Of a stretch of 9,425 bases of DNA, positions 1-6,638 are shown piece after piece. The notes beneath the pieces were generated by a model. The model did no database searches and had not been told where the DNA came from. It was given only the letters and a program-made list of their open reading frames with translations. A program made the translations under genes and the position numbers. The stretch is from Tannerellaceae bacterium (lineage in GTDB: Bacteria > Bacteroidota > Bacteroidia > Bacteroidales > Tannerellaceae), in NCBI GenBank assembly GCA_031265595.1, contig JAISCM010000153.1, positions 1 to 9,425 of the forward strand, read 5' to 3'. Each line of letters starts with the position of its first letter. Within the stretch, counting starts at the first letter, position 1.

Positions 1-1385
1 CGCTCTTTATCCGGATAGGGCGAACGGAACGGGGGAACATTGTGTTTTTCATAATTTGCCGGACGTCCGGGAGCCGGATACAGATTAGAAGGTACGCCTG
101 TTCTTCTATACAAAGACCAACCTTCCATAGCCTGTTTAAACATCGCTACCCATTGTTCATAATAAATCTGCTCCATTTCTCCTGTAAATTTACCGGCTCC
201 GGCTAAGTAGGCTTCTATCGCTGCTTCGTCGATACTATTTTCTTCCATCGAGAAGCGAACGGCTTTATTATAGGCCTCTTCTGCGGTAGTTCCTGTATTC
301 CATCCAAGCATTGAAGCCTCTGCAATAGTAAAATAAGGCTCCGCCACACGCATATAGGGCGAGAATCCGGCCAGGTCGGTAAAGAAACGAGCGCCCCATA
401 TAGAGTATTCTATAGCAACGGCATTCGTTCTTGCGCCAATGGTATATCCTTTGTATTCGGGATTTCCTTCGGTAATGCTTCTGGGAGTTGGCTGAAAATA
501 GGTTGAACGGCGTGGGTCGTCCCGTTCATTCATGTGATCAACAATTACATCGGCAGCGCAATATTCTGTCTTTCTTGTTCTGTAGCCGTCAGCCATCGGT
601 TCATAATAAGTAGGGTCGCTACCCAGCCACCAGAAAAACGCATTATCGTCGTTGCTTTCCATGATGGGGTACTTTGCCGGATTTCCCAGCACCTCTTCTA
701 TCGTTGATTTTGCCAGGGCCGAAGAAACTTCCGAGATACGGATGGCCAGACGCAAACGGAGCGAATTACAATACTTCCGCCATTTATCCATATCGCCGCC
801 AAATAAGAGGTCGCCTTCTCCTAAGTCGTCGGAAGAACCGATTGCCAGTGATTCGGACACTTCTTTAAGTTCAGCCAACAAGGCCGGATAGATCTCTTCC
901 TGCGTATCATACTTGGGCTGCAAGATACCTTCTTTAATTTTTACAGCGTCTGAATATGGCACATCTCTCCACCGGTCTGTGGCGAGTTGTATTAAATGAA
1001 CTTCCATTATCTTGGCCACATTATACATATTCATGGCATCGTTGAAACTGGCCTTTTCCTGTATATCCTTCAGGTTGGTTATGATGCGGTACAGATATTC
1101 CCAATTCGTATCCTGTACGCCTGTTCTGAAGCGGTACCGGGCTTCGTCAATATAAGTCATTTTAGACGCATAGCCACAAAAGGTCATCGGTTCATCCATG
1201 GCAAACCAACGGTCGTAGAGCCTGAAAGAAGTATAATATAATGAGTAAGCTAATAGATTAGTTGTCGGTACATCTTCCGGCCTGTCGGGGTTTGTATTTA
1301 TATCCTCAAAAGAATCGGTACAAGATCCTAAGAAGAAAGCGCTTAAAACACCCACGAGCGCTATTTTTGTTATATATTCTCTCAT
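1..1385 (-). CDS. SusD/RagB-family outer-membrane lipoprotein (SusD-1), 3' end beyond window
   Basis: Surface-exposed nutrient-binding lipoprotein expected to act as the lid of the SusC-1 transporter encoded just upstream. I translated it from an ATG at 1385; the frame stays open for 461 codons to the window edge. It starts MREYITKIALVGVL and has a lipobox LGSC, so Cys22 should be lipidated after signal peptidase II cleavage. The mature start CTDSFEDINTNPD is typical of the family. Conserved blocks are DRWRDVPYSDA (about 137-147, helical TPR-like part), NSLRLRLAIRIS (207-218), DDPRR near 290, PYFTIAEAS in the C-terminal third and EGWSLYRRTG (421-430). All line up with the complete SusD-2 at nearly the same residue numbers, which implies about 30 residues are missing. 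The type resembles the SusD-like_2 branch of SusD proteins. The start is 23 bp after the SusC-1 stop, with no clear Shine-Dalgarno sequence in an AT-rich gap, so translation probably follows from the shared mRNA. Family is sure; ligand is unknown. Confidence 0.93.
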   Translation of the reverse strand, partial: MREYITKIALVGVLSAFFLGSCTDSFEDINTNPDRPEDVPTTNLLAYSLYYTSFRLYDRWFAMDEPMTFCGYASKMTYIDEARYRFRTGVQDTNWEYLYRIITNLKDIQEKASFNDAMNMYNVAKIMEVHLIQLATDRWRDVPYSDAVKIKEGILQPKYDTQEEIYPALLAELKEVSESLAIGSSDDLGEGDLLFGGDMDKWRKYCNSLRLRLAIRISEVSSALAKSTIEEVLGNPAKYPIMESNDDNAFFWWLGSDPTYYEPMADGYRTRKTEYCAADVIVDHMNERDDPRRSTYFQPTPRSITEGNPEYKGYTIGARTNAVAIEYSIWGARFFTDLAGFSPYMRVAEPYFTIAEASMLGWNTGTTAEEAYNKAVRFSMEENSIDEAAIEAYLAGAGKFTGEMEQIYYEQWVAMFKQAMEGWSLYRRTGVPSNLYPAPGRPANYEKHNVPPFRSPYPDKE

Positions 1386-1408
1386 AATTATAAATGCTAT
1401 GTATTATT

Positions 1409-4400
1409 TTAAAATGTCACTCCTAATTTAAGACCGAAACTGCGGGAAGGAGGATATGAATTTGATTCGAAACCAACGCCGGAGTTAAATCCTCGCACGG
1501 ATGATTCGGGATTATCGCCACCTAACTTGGTAGATTCCGGATCAATATGAACGATATTGGACTTATGCACCCACAATAAAGCCAGATTATTACCCACTAA
1601 GGAGATATGGGCCGACTTAATAAATTTAGTCTTCTCCAGCATTCGTTTGGGGAAATTATACGTCAGATGCAATTCGCGTAATTTGAGATAGGAACCGTCG
1701 AATACCGCCATTTCGCAGATGGTATAATAATTATAAAACAAATCTTCTGCGTTTACAGCCACGTCGTTTACCGTACCATCGGCTGTTTTAAATACGTTGT
1801 CGGTCATATAGTTCTTTCCTAAAACAACACCATTTTCCCTAATATCTCCCTCGGCCGAGAAATCCAATATCCCGGTTTGAGAGCCAAAGGCCTGTGTGAT
1901 TGAATAGATATCGCCCCCCATACGGAAGTCTAATAAGAATCCCAACGACCAGTCTTTATAAGAAAATTCATTACCGAATCCGGCCAGCCAATCCGGCGTA
2001 ACATCTCCGATGTCTTTTCCTGCTTCATACACAGGCACTCCGTCTTCTACTAAAATGGAGCCATCGTCATTATATACATAGCCTGTTCCCACCAGGGTTC
2101 CCCAGCTTTGTCCTACTTTGGCATAGTTTACAACGCTCCAGTTCGAGCCGATCTGGTAGGCAGGTAACGATTGACCTGTATTCGGGTCGGTATATAACTC
2201 ATCTATGCGGCTCTTATCTTTCGCCCAGTTAAGCGTGGCCGTCCAGTTAAACCCGTTCGGATTTTTAAATATATCGCCGGATACCTGTAGCTCAATACCT
2301 TTATTGCTAATCTTCCCTGCATTAATATACATGGAATTATAACCGGTAGAGGTAGCCACATTCACATTCATGATCTGATCGGTAGTTTGCTTTGAATAAT
2401 AGGCAGCGTCAAGATGTAAACGGTTATTGAATAAACTCGCTTCCACACCCAGTTCCCACGTCTTAACCGTTTCAGGCCTTAACCCATTGGGAGGCAATGT
2501 AATCGGATTGTAAAATAAAGCCGTCCCATTAAACGCACCATTCAATACAGAATAATAAGCATTTGAATAATAAGGATCCGTAGCCGAACCAATTTGCGCC
2601 CAGCTTCCTCTTACTTTCAAAAAGTTCAACTGATTAGATTCCGTTAAAAACTTGAATGTTTCAGTCGGGATCCAGCTTGCGCTGAAAGAAGGATAGAAAA
2701 AAGAATCTTCTATCGTAGAATCCCAATCGTTACGCATACTAATATCAAGGTATGCCATATTCTTATAACCGAAAGAAAAATTCCCATATACTGAATTGGA
2801 GCGGCGATTCTGATGATAAAGCTCTGTATACGGAGTCCCTTTCGCATTGGTAACGGTGAAGATACCCGGAGCCGTCAGCTCATCTGCCCCTAAGCCGGAG
2901 CGGACAAAGGAATAGTCGCGATAATTAGCCCCCAGAATAGCATTCGTTGTAAAGTCGCCGAAATTCTTATTAAAATAAGCAATCACGTCGCCGTTTAATT
3001 CATTCATTTTACGATCCCAGCTCCGGAAGTATCCGCTTGGGTGATCAATATCCCAAAGGATCTTTGAGAATTGGTTTGAATCATAATGGTCATACCCCAC
3101 ACGTCCTTCAAACTTTAACCAATCAAACGGCTTAAACCAGATAGACGACTTTCCATAAAAACGATTCCGTTCGTATGCATTCGTATTCTTATTCACAATC
3201 CAATAAGGATTCGCATGGAAAGACTGTATCCAGTTATAGTGTGTATTATTTCCGTATTCGTCTTTTTCATCCCATTTGTTTTTCAGGTCTATCATGTCAA
3301 CCTGACGGCCAAACCACTGCATAATAGACTGTAATGGGTTTGTACTATTATAACCGGAACCGGGAAGGTTATTGCTATTGGTACGCGTATAATTAGCTGC
3401 CAGATCAAAGTCTATATACTTATTCACTTCCAGTTTTGTATTAACGGCCATCGAATATCGTTTCTGATCGGTATTGGGGGTTGTCCCTTTCTGATCGCGG
3501 AAAGCAAGAGACGCCCTTACAGTTGCCCTGTCTGTAGCGGTAGAAACAGAAACGGTATGATTCATAGATAATCCGGTCTCGAAATAGTCTTTTATATTAT
3601 TCGGATTAGATACCCAGGGGGTAGCCTGCCGCACGCCACCAACAACCGGGCTATTATACTGAGGCAGATTCAGCCCTATATCAAGGCGCGGCCCCCATGA
3701 TTCGTCGGCATTATCATTAATACCATTCCCCATTCCGTCTACATAGAAATACCCCAGTTCGTTTGCAAACTCCTGATAAGTATCATAGCCGCTCTCTTTC
3801 CAATCAAATTCGGATGCATAATATCCCTGTCCGTATTTATTCTGTAATTTAGGTAAATTATAGATACGGTCCATGGTAATGTCGGCATCATACGAAACGA
3901 TGGTACCCCGGTCTTTCTTCCCGGATTTGGTTGTGATCACGATAACTCCATTACCGGCCCTCATCCCATAAAGGGCGGCAGAACCTCCCTTCAGCACGGA
4001 AATAGATTCGATGTCTTCCGGATTGATATCATTCAAGCCAGAGCCAAGGTCTACCGTAGCCCCGCTTGCATTATCATTGGCTACGGGAATACCATCAACT
4101 ACGATCAGAGGCTGGTTATCCCCAAAGGATGAATTTCCACGGATCACAATATTCTGGGACGTTCCTATCTGTCCTCCCTGGGACGTAATCTGCACACCTG
4201 CAACTTTTCCCGACAATGAATTGGCAACATTCAGTTGCCCTCCCTTTCTCAACTCTTCCGATTTTACTTCCTGAATAGCATATCCCAACGCTTTCTTTTC
4301 GCGGGAAATACCCAATGCAGTTACAACCACTTCGCCTAACGCCTGGGCATCGGTACGCATAACAATGTGCATCACAGGACTAATCGCTACTTCCTGTTGC

Positions 4401-4645
4401 ACCATACCCACATAAGACACCAGCAATGTCTTCGCACTTGCAGGTACATCTAACGTGAACGCACCATCAAAATCAGTCACAGTCCCTGTCGTTGTTCCTC
4501 TGACAACTAAGGACGCCCCAATAACGGGCTCATTATCCTCGGCGGAAATAACCGTACCGGTTATCCGCGTTGTCTGAGCCGTTACAAATCCTATGCTTGT
4601 GAATAAGCATAATAAAAGATAAGTCAATCTTTTTTTCATAAACAT
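1409..4645 (-). CDS. SusC/RagA-family TonB-dependent outer-membrane transporter (SusC-1), complete
   Basis: Outer-membrane active transporter that imports an oligomeric nutrient using TonB-ExbBD energy, with SusD-1 as partner. The 1078 residues are a usual family length. Residues 1-23 are a signal peptide (MKKR start, hydrophobic core, cleavage after VTA before Gln24). About 27-107 is the carboxypeptidase-D regulatory-like Ig-fold domain typical of SusC, with the GTTTGTVTDFDGAFTL block. A TonB-box-like EVVVTALG follows at 105-112. The plug spans about 118-240, with RGNSS, VDGIPVAND and the SusC signature NPEDIESISVLKGG through GVIVITTKSG (208-242). The rest is the beta-barrel, with FDGSYLKLREL at 982-992 and the C-terminal beta-signal SFGLKLGVTF ending in Phe. 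No STN domain is present, so direct anti-sigma signalling is not suggested. The ATG at 4639 (giving 1076 residues) is probably the real start because the Shine-Dalgarno sequence abuts the ATG at 4645. The substrate cannot be read from the sequence. Confidence 0.96.
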   Translation of the reverse strand: MFMKKRLTYLLLCLFTSIGFVTAQTTRITGTVISAEDNEPVIGASLVVRGTTTGTVTDFDGAFTLDVPASAKTLLVSYVGMVQQEVAISPVMHIVMRTDAQALGEVVVTALGISREKKALGYAIQEVKSEELRKGGQLNVANSLSGKVAGVQITSQGGQIGTSQNIVIRGNSSFGDNQPLIVVDGIPVANDNASGATVDLGSGLNDINPEDIESISVLKGGSAALYGMRAGNGVIVITTKSGKKDRGTIVSYDADITMDRIYNLPKLQNKYGQGYYASEFDWKESGYDTYQEFANELGYFYVDGMGNGINDNADESWGPRLDIGLNLPQYNSPVVGGVRQATPWVSNPNNIKDYFETGLSMNHTVSVSTATDRATVRASLAFRDQKGTTPNTDQKRYSMAVNTKLEVNKYIDFDLAANYTRTNSNNLPGSGYNSTNPLQSIMQWFGRQVDMIDLKNKWDEKDEYGNNTHYNWIQSFHANPYWIVNKNTNAYERNRFYGKSSIWFKPFDWLKFEGRVGYDHYDSNQFSKILWDIDHPSGYFRSWDRKMNELNGDVIAYFNKNFGDFTTNAILGANYRDYSFVRSGLGADELTAPGIFTVTNAKGTPYTELYHQNRRSNSVYGNFSFGYKNMAYLDISMRNDWDSTIEDSFFYPSFSASWIPTETFKFLTESNQLNFLKVRGSWAQIGSATDPYYSNAYYSVLNGAFNGTALFYNPITLPPNGLRPETVKTWELGVEASLFNNRLHLDAAYYSKQTTDQIMNVNVATSTGYNSMYINAGKISNKGIELQVSGDIFKNPNGFNWTATLNWAKDKSRIDELYTDPNTGQSLPAYQIGSNWSVVNYAKVGQSWGTLVGTGYVYNDDGSILVEDGVPVYEAGKDIGDVTPDWLAGFGNEFSYKDWSLGFLLDFRMGGDIYSITQAFGSQTGILDFSAEGDIRENGVVLGKNYMTDNVFKTADGTVNDVAVNAEDLFYNYYTICEMAVFDGSYLKLRELHLTYNFPKRMLEKTKFIKSAHISLVGNNLALLWVHKSNIVHIDPESTKLGGDNPESSVRGFNSGVGFESNSYPPSRSFGLKLGVTF

Positions 4646-4652
4646 TCCTTTT
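4646..4652 (-). promoter_or_regulatory. Shine-Dalgarno sequence of SusC-1 that favours the internal ATG
   Basis: On the minus strand AAAAGGA ends directly against the ATG at 4645, leaving no spacer. The second in-frame ATG at 4639 lies 6 nt after it, which is a workable spacing. It also gives a cleaner signal peptide start, MKKRLTYLL. I infer that initiation is at 4639. Bacteroidota depend only weakly on Shine-Dalgarno pairing, so this is not decisive. Confidence 0.55.
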
Positions 4653-4874
4653 GAAATTAATTAACACACATCGTTGTAGTATTCACGTATCTATATTTAT
4701 TTTACAAATCCTTTATCTATAATCTCCAAAGAAGAATCAAAAGAGTATATTAGTAAACATTCTAAAAAAGACTCATCCAATTTAACATCTATTGGTAATA
4801 GTAAGAGTAAAATGATTGGCGCAATATTAATAATAATTTCAATAGAACTTGATATAAACAACTAATTTATTACA

Positions 4875-4892
4875 TTTTTTTTTGAAAAAAAA
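4875..4892. repeat. Homopolymeric T9-G-A8 palindrome in the SusC-1 leader
   Basis: Nine T, one G and eight A run in succession on the plus strand, so the tract is nearly self-complementary. Within the leader RNA it would read as U8-C-A9 and could form a weak A-U hairpin. As DNA it would be a bent or stiff A-tract and a site prone to slippage. A role in regulation is possible but unproven. Confidence 0.5.
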
Positions 4893-4907
4893 CAAATCAA
4901 CACAGAA
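4893..4907 (-). repeat. Imperfect 15-bp direct repeat, copy B (proximal to SusC-1)
   Basis: The minus strand reads TTCTGTGTTGATTTG, matching copy A (4961-4975) at 12 of 15 positions. The first eight and last four bases are identical and the starts are 68 bp apart. Paired direct repeats upstream of a susC-type gene could be regulator-binding half-sites, or they may be chance similarity in AT-rich DNA. Confidence 0.35.
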
Positions 4908-4960
4908 TACATCGAAATTCATATAAATTATCCTAAAACAGGAAAGGCGCCCATAAGTAT

Positions 4961-4975
4961 CAAACTGACACAGAA
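4961..4975 (-). repeat. Imperfect 15-bp direct repeat, copy A (distal to SusC-1)
   Basis: The minus strand reads TTCTGTGTCAGTTTG, similar to copy B at 4893-4907. Its 3' part coincides with the promoter-like -7 element proposed for SusC-1, so it may be part of the promoter rather than a separate operator. Confidence 0.35.
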
Positions 4976-4993
4976 CAATGTGAAATTTGCAAA
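4961..4993 (-). promoter_or_regulatory. Candidate Bacteroidota-type promoter for the SusC-1/SusD-1 unit
   Basis: Known Bacteroides promoters for the primary sigma factor have TTTG near -33 and TAnnTTTG near -7. On the minus strand TTTG at 4993-4990 is followed, after 21 nt, by TCAGTTTG at 4968-4961, which has one mismatch to the -7 consensus. Transcription would then start near 4956 and give a leader of roughly 310 nt. No better pair was found between the terminator and the gene. AT-rich DNA offers many chance matches, so this remains tentative. Confidence 0.3.
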
Positions 4994-4995
4994 TT
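4984..4995. repeat. 12-bp perfect palindrome AATTTGCAAATT, possible operator
   Basis: AATTTGCAAATT is perfectly self-complementary and overlaps the proposed -33 element of the SusC-1 promoter. A dimeric regulator or an architectural protein could bind here. The sequence alone cannot identify the protein, and short AT-rich palindromes also occur by chance. Confidence 0.4.
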
Positions 4996-5068
4996 ATTAA
5001 CAATCCATTCGCAGATAAACACACCCTACCCTTATTAAATGCTTACACTTTGCTTATGCCTTACTTGT

Positions 5069-5104
5069 AAAAAGAAAAAGGATTGCTCTCACGAGCAATC
5101 CTTT
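5069..5104 (-). terminator. Intrinsic terminator after SusC-2/SusD-2
   Basis: On the minus strand AAAGGATTGCTC (5104-5093) and GAGCAATCCTTT (5088-5077) form a perfect 12-bp stem closed by a GTGA tetraloop (5092-5089). A T-rich tail, TTCTTTTT (5076-5069), follows. It begins 39 bp after the SusD-2 stop. It should end the SusC-2/SusD-2 transcript and separate it from SusC-1. The opposite strand has an A-rich flank before the stem and only a short T run after it, so it is mainly a minus-strand terminator. Confidence 0.9.
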
Positions 5105-5109
5105 CGTTT

Positions 5110-5142
5110 CTGTACAGGTTTGGTATATCTATTGTTGTACAA
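5110..5142. repeat. Two TGTACA-core palindromes in the SusD-2 3' untranslated segment
   Basis: CTGTACAG (5110-5117) and TTGTACAA (5135-5142) are each perfect 8-bp palindromes sharing the TGTACA core, with starts 25 bp apart. They lie between the stop codon and the terminator. In RNA the two cores could pair with one another to form a small extra stem just before the terminator hairpin. Function is unknown and chance is possible. Confidence 0.4.
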
Positions 5143-5143
5143 A

Positions 5144-6619
5144 TTAGTTTACTCCTGTGCGGGTATCCCACCATAATTGCCGGCCCCAGCAATAGTCTAC
5201 GATACCTACTTTGGCCGCTTTACAGTTTTCTACATTATAAAGTTCTTCATTATTCGGATAGGGAAGGCGGAACGGCATATCGTTATGTGTTCCTTTCCAT
5301 ACCGATTCGATAGCTGGATAATTGGTGGTAGGATAGCCGGTCCGGCGGTATAAGCTCCATCCTTCATAGTTGTTCTTGAACAACGACACCCAGAACTCCC
5401 AGTAGAGGCGGTCTTTTGTATTATCGAACTTGCCTTTTCCGGCCAGATATGTATCGGCGTCCGCTGCATCTATTTTATTTTCTTCCATTGAAAGGCGAAC
5501 TGCTTTTTCATACGCTTCGGCAGCCGTTATACCTGTGCTCCAACCATTCAGCGCTGCTTCGGCAACAACAAAATAGGATTCGCTGGCATTGTAGAAAGGA
5601 GTAAAGCCGGCCGGATCATCACGATAGATCGTACCGATACGGGAAATTGTATTTAACACAGCCCATTCTGCCGGCCCGTTAGGATAGCCACGGTATTCGC
5701 CGTCGCTTTCTGCCGGGTGGGCAATCGATGCAATACGCGGATCGTCCATCGCTTTTAAATGATCAATAAAAAGTTCAGATACCCCGTGGTCGTCGCGGCT
5801 TAACTTATTCTTATACCATTCTTCGTAATAGGGAGGCGTTCCCTGCCACCACAGATAACATTGCGAATCCGTACTGTCGATAAACGGATATTTGGAAGGA
5901 TTTCCACAGATTTCTTCGATGGTACTTTTCGACAAAGCAGATGAAACACCTGATATACGCATGGCCATACGCAGGCGAAGCGAATTACAGAACCGTTGCC
6001 ATTTTTTAACGTCGCCGGAATAAATAAAATCACCATCGCCAATATCATCGCTGCCCAATCCGGCGGCCATTTCATCGGCAATCGTTTTCAGATCGGCCAT
6101 AACAGCCGGCCAGATATCCTGCTCCTTATCGTACTTAGGCGTCAGGATGGCGCCATCCTCATCGGCGCCCTTTATTGCTTCCGAGTAAGGTATATCGCCC
6201 CAGCCGTCTAATAAGTACGACCACATATACTGCTGCCAGATACGAGCTACAAAACGAATGTTCTTCAGATTTCCCGCGTTTTCTTCCGTTCTTTTTAAGA
6301 TATCATTCAACTGATAAATATTAGTATAGCAGCGGCTCCAACGGTTACCGTATGTATTATTCGTCGGGTTGATACCACCCATATAATCCATATATTGTAT
6401 CTTGGTAATATAACCGGACCAGGTACCATATCCTTCTATTTCACCACCCATTCTTGTACCTACTTCACGAATGGCGTCTGCCAACATATTTGTATAAGGC
6501 GCTTCATCAAAGGCATCCGGGTCGGTATTGATTTCTTCAAAGGAGTCCGTACAACCGGCAACCAAAACGGTAGCGAAAAGAAACAACGTTGCTACCCATA
6601 ATTTTATTTTTTTATTCAT
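5144..6619 (-). CDS. SusD/RagB-family outer-membrane lipoprotein (SusD-2), complete
   Basis: Surface lipoprotein expected to bind the nutrient and cap the SusC-2 barrel. Its 491 residues are the normal family length. The signal sequence MNKKIKLWVATLFLFATVLVAGC carries a lipobox VAGC with acceptor Cys23; the mature protein starts CTDSFEEINTDPD. Conserved blocks in order are GWGDIPYSEA (139-148), W207 then NSLRLRMAMRIS (212-223), DDPR (292-295), ESYFVVAEAALNGW (347-360), EGWSLYRRTGYP (419-430) and a C-terminal YCWGRQLWWD (476-485). These fit the SusD-like_2 type of SusD proteins. An SD sequence AAAGGA lies 8 nt before the ATG, and the start is 19 bp after the SusC-2 stop, so the pair is one operon. 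The strong terminator follows 39 bp after the stop. It is clearly homologous to SusD-1, but the middle to late section (about 262-345) is much less alike, which could mean a different ligand. Substrate unknown. Confidence 0.96.
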   Translation of the reverse strand: MNKKIKLWVATLFLFATVLVAGCTDSFEEINTDPDAFDEAPYTNMLADAIREVGTRMGGEIEGYGTWSGYITKIQYMDYMGGINPTNNTYGNRWSRCYTNIYQLNDILKRTEENAGNLKNIRFVARIWQQYMWSYLLDGWGDIPYSEAIKGADEDGAILTPKYDKEQDIWPAVMADLKTIADEMAAGLGSDDIGDGDFIYSGDVKKWQRFCNSLRLRMAMRISGVSSALSKSTIEEICGNPSKYPFIDSTDSQCYLWWQGTPPYYEEWYKNKLSRDDHGVSELFIDHLKAMDDPRIASIAHPAESDGEYRGYPNGPAEWAVLNTISRIGTIYRDDPAGFTPFYNASESYFVVAEAALNGWSTGITAAEAYEKAVRLSMEENKIDAADADTYLAGKGKFDNTKDRLYWEFWVSLFKNNYEGWSLYRRTGYPTTNYPAIESVWKGTHNDMPFRLPYPNNEELYNVENCKAAKVGIVDYCWGRQLWWDTRTGVN

Positions 6620-6627
6620 AATGTGAT

Positions 6628-6633
6628 TCCTTT
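6628..6633 (-). promoter_or_regulatory. Shine-Dalgarno sequence of SusD-2
   Basis: AAAGGA on the minus strand sits 8 nt ahead of the ATG at 6619, within the 19-bp gap after the SusC-2 stop. It supports the chosen start. SusD-1 has no such sequence in its corresponding gap, so the two lids may be translated with different efficiency. Confidence 0.6.
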
Positions 6634-6638
6634 ATTAG

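Larger units (their letters stand above)
4646..5143. other. 498-bp intergenic region between the two SusC/SusD pairs
   Basis: This is the only long non-coding stretch in the window. From the SusD-2 stop it holds a 39-bp 3' untranslated segment with two TGTACA-core palindromes, a strong terminator, then about 420 bp of AT-rich DNA leading to SusC-1. The leader contains a 12-bp perfect palindrome, a promoter-like pair of elements, an imperfect 15-bp direct repeat and a T9-G-A8 tract, each described separately. The stretch from 4653 to about 4870 shows nothing I can name beyond AT-richness and a small ATTG/CAAT dyad at 4815-4825. I see no tRNA, known riboswitch or convincing small gene in it. 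Confidence 0.8.

Noticed and set aside
1..1385. Broken or frameshifted SusD-1
   Set aside because: Step-by-step translation gives an uninterrupted frame aligned with SusD-2 at nearly the same residue numbers. Only the window edge cuts it.
4011..4274. Plus-strand open frames opposite the SusC and SusD genes (this and several others of 60-90 codons)
   Set aside because: They lie antisense to strongly conserved coding sequence, have no homology-like motifs or start signals, and are shadows of the real frames.
4839..5024. 61-codon minus-strand open frame in the leader
   Set aside because: It has no ribosome-binding site and an odd Phe/Cys/Lys-rich composition produced by A/T homopolymers. It also runs across the candidate promoter, palindrome and both repeats. 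Most likely chance.
4646..5068. Invertible (phase-variable) promoter
   Set aside because: I looked for a pair of longer inverted repeats flanking the promoter candidate and for a nearby recombinase. Only short local palindromes were found and no recombinase lies in the window.
5083..5313. Plus-strand open frame with hydrophobic start at the SusD-2 3' end
   Set aside because: It begins inside the terminator stem and runs antisense to the SusD-2 C-terminus. The apparent membrane segment is the complement of SusD coding sequence.
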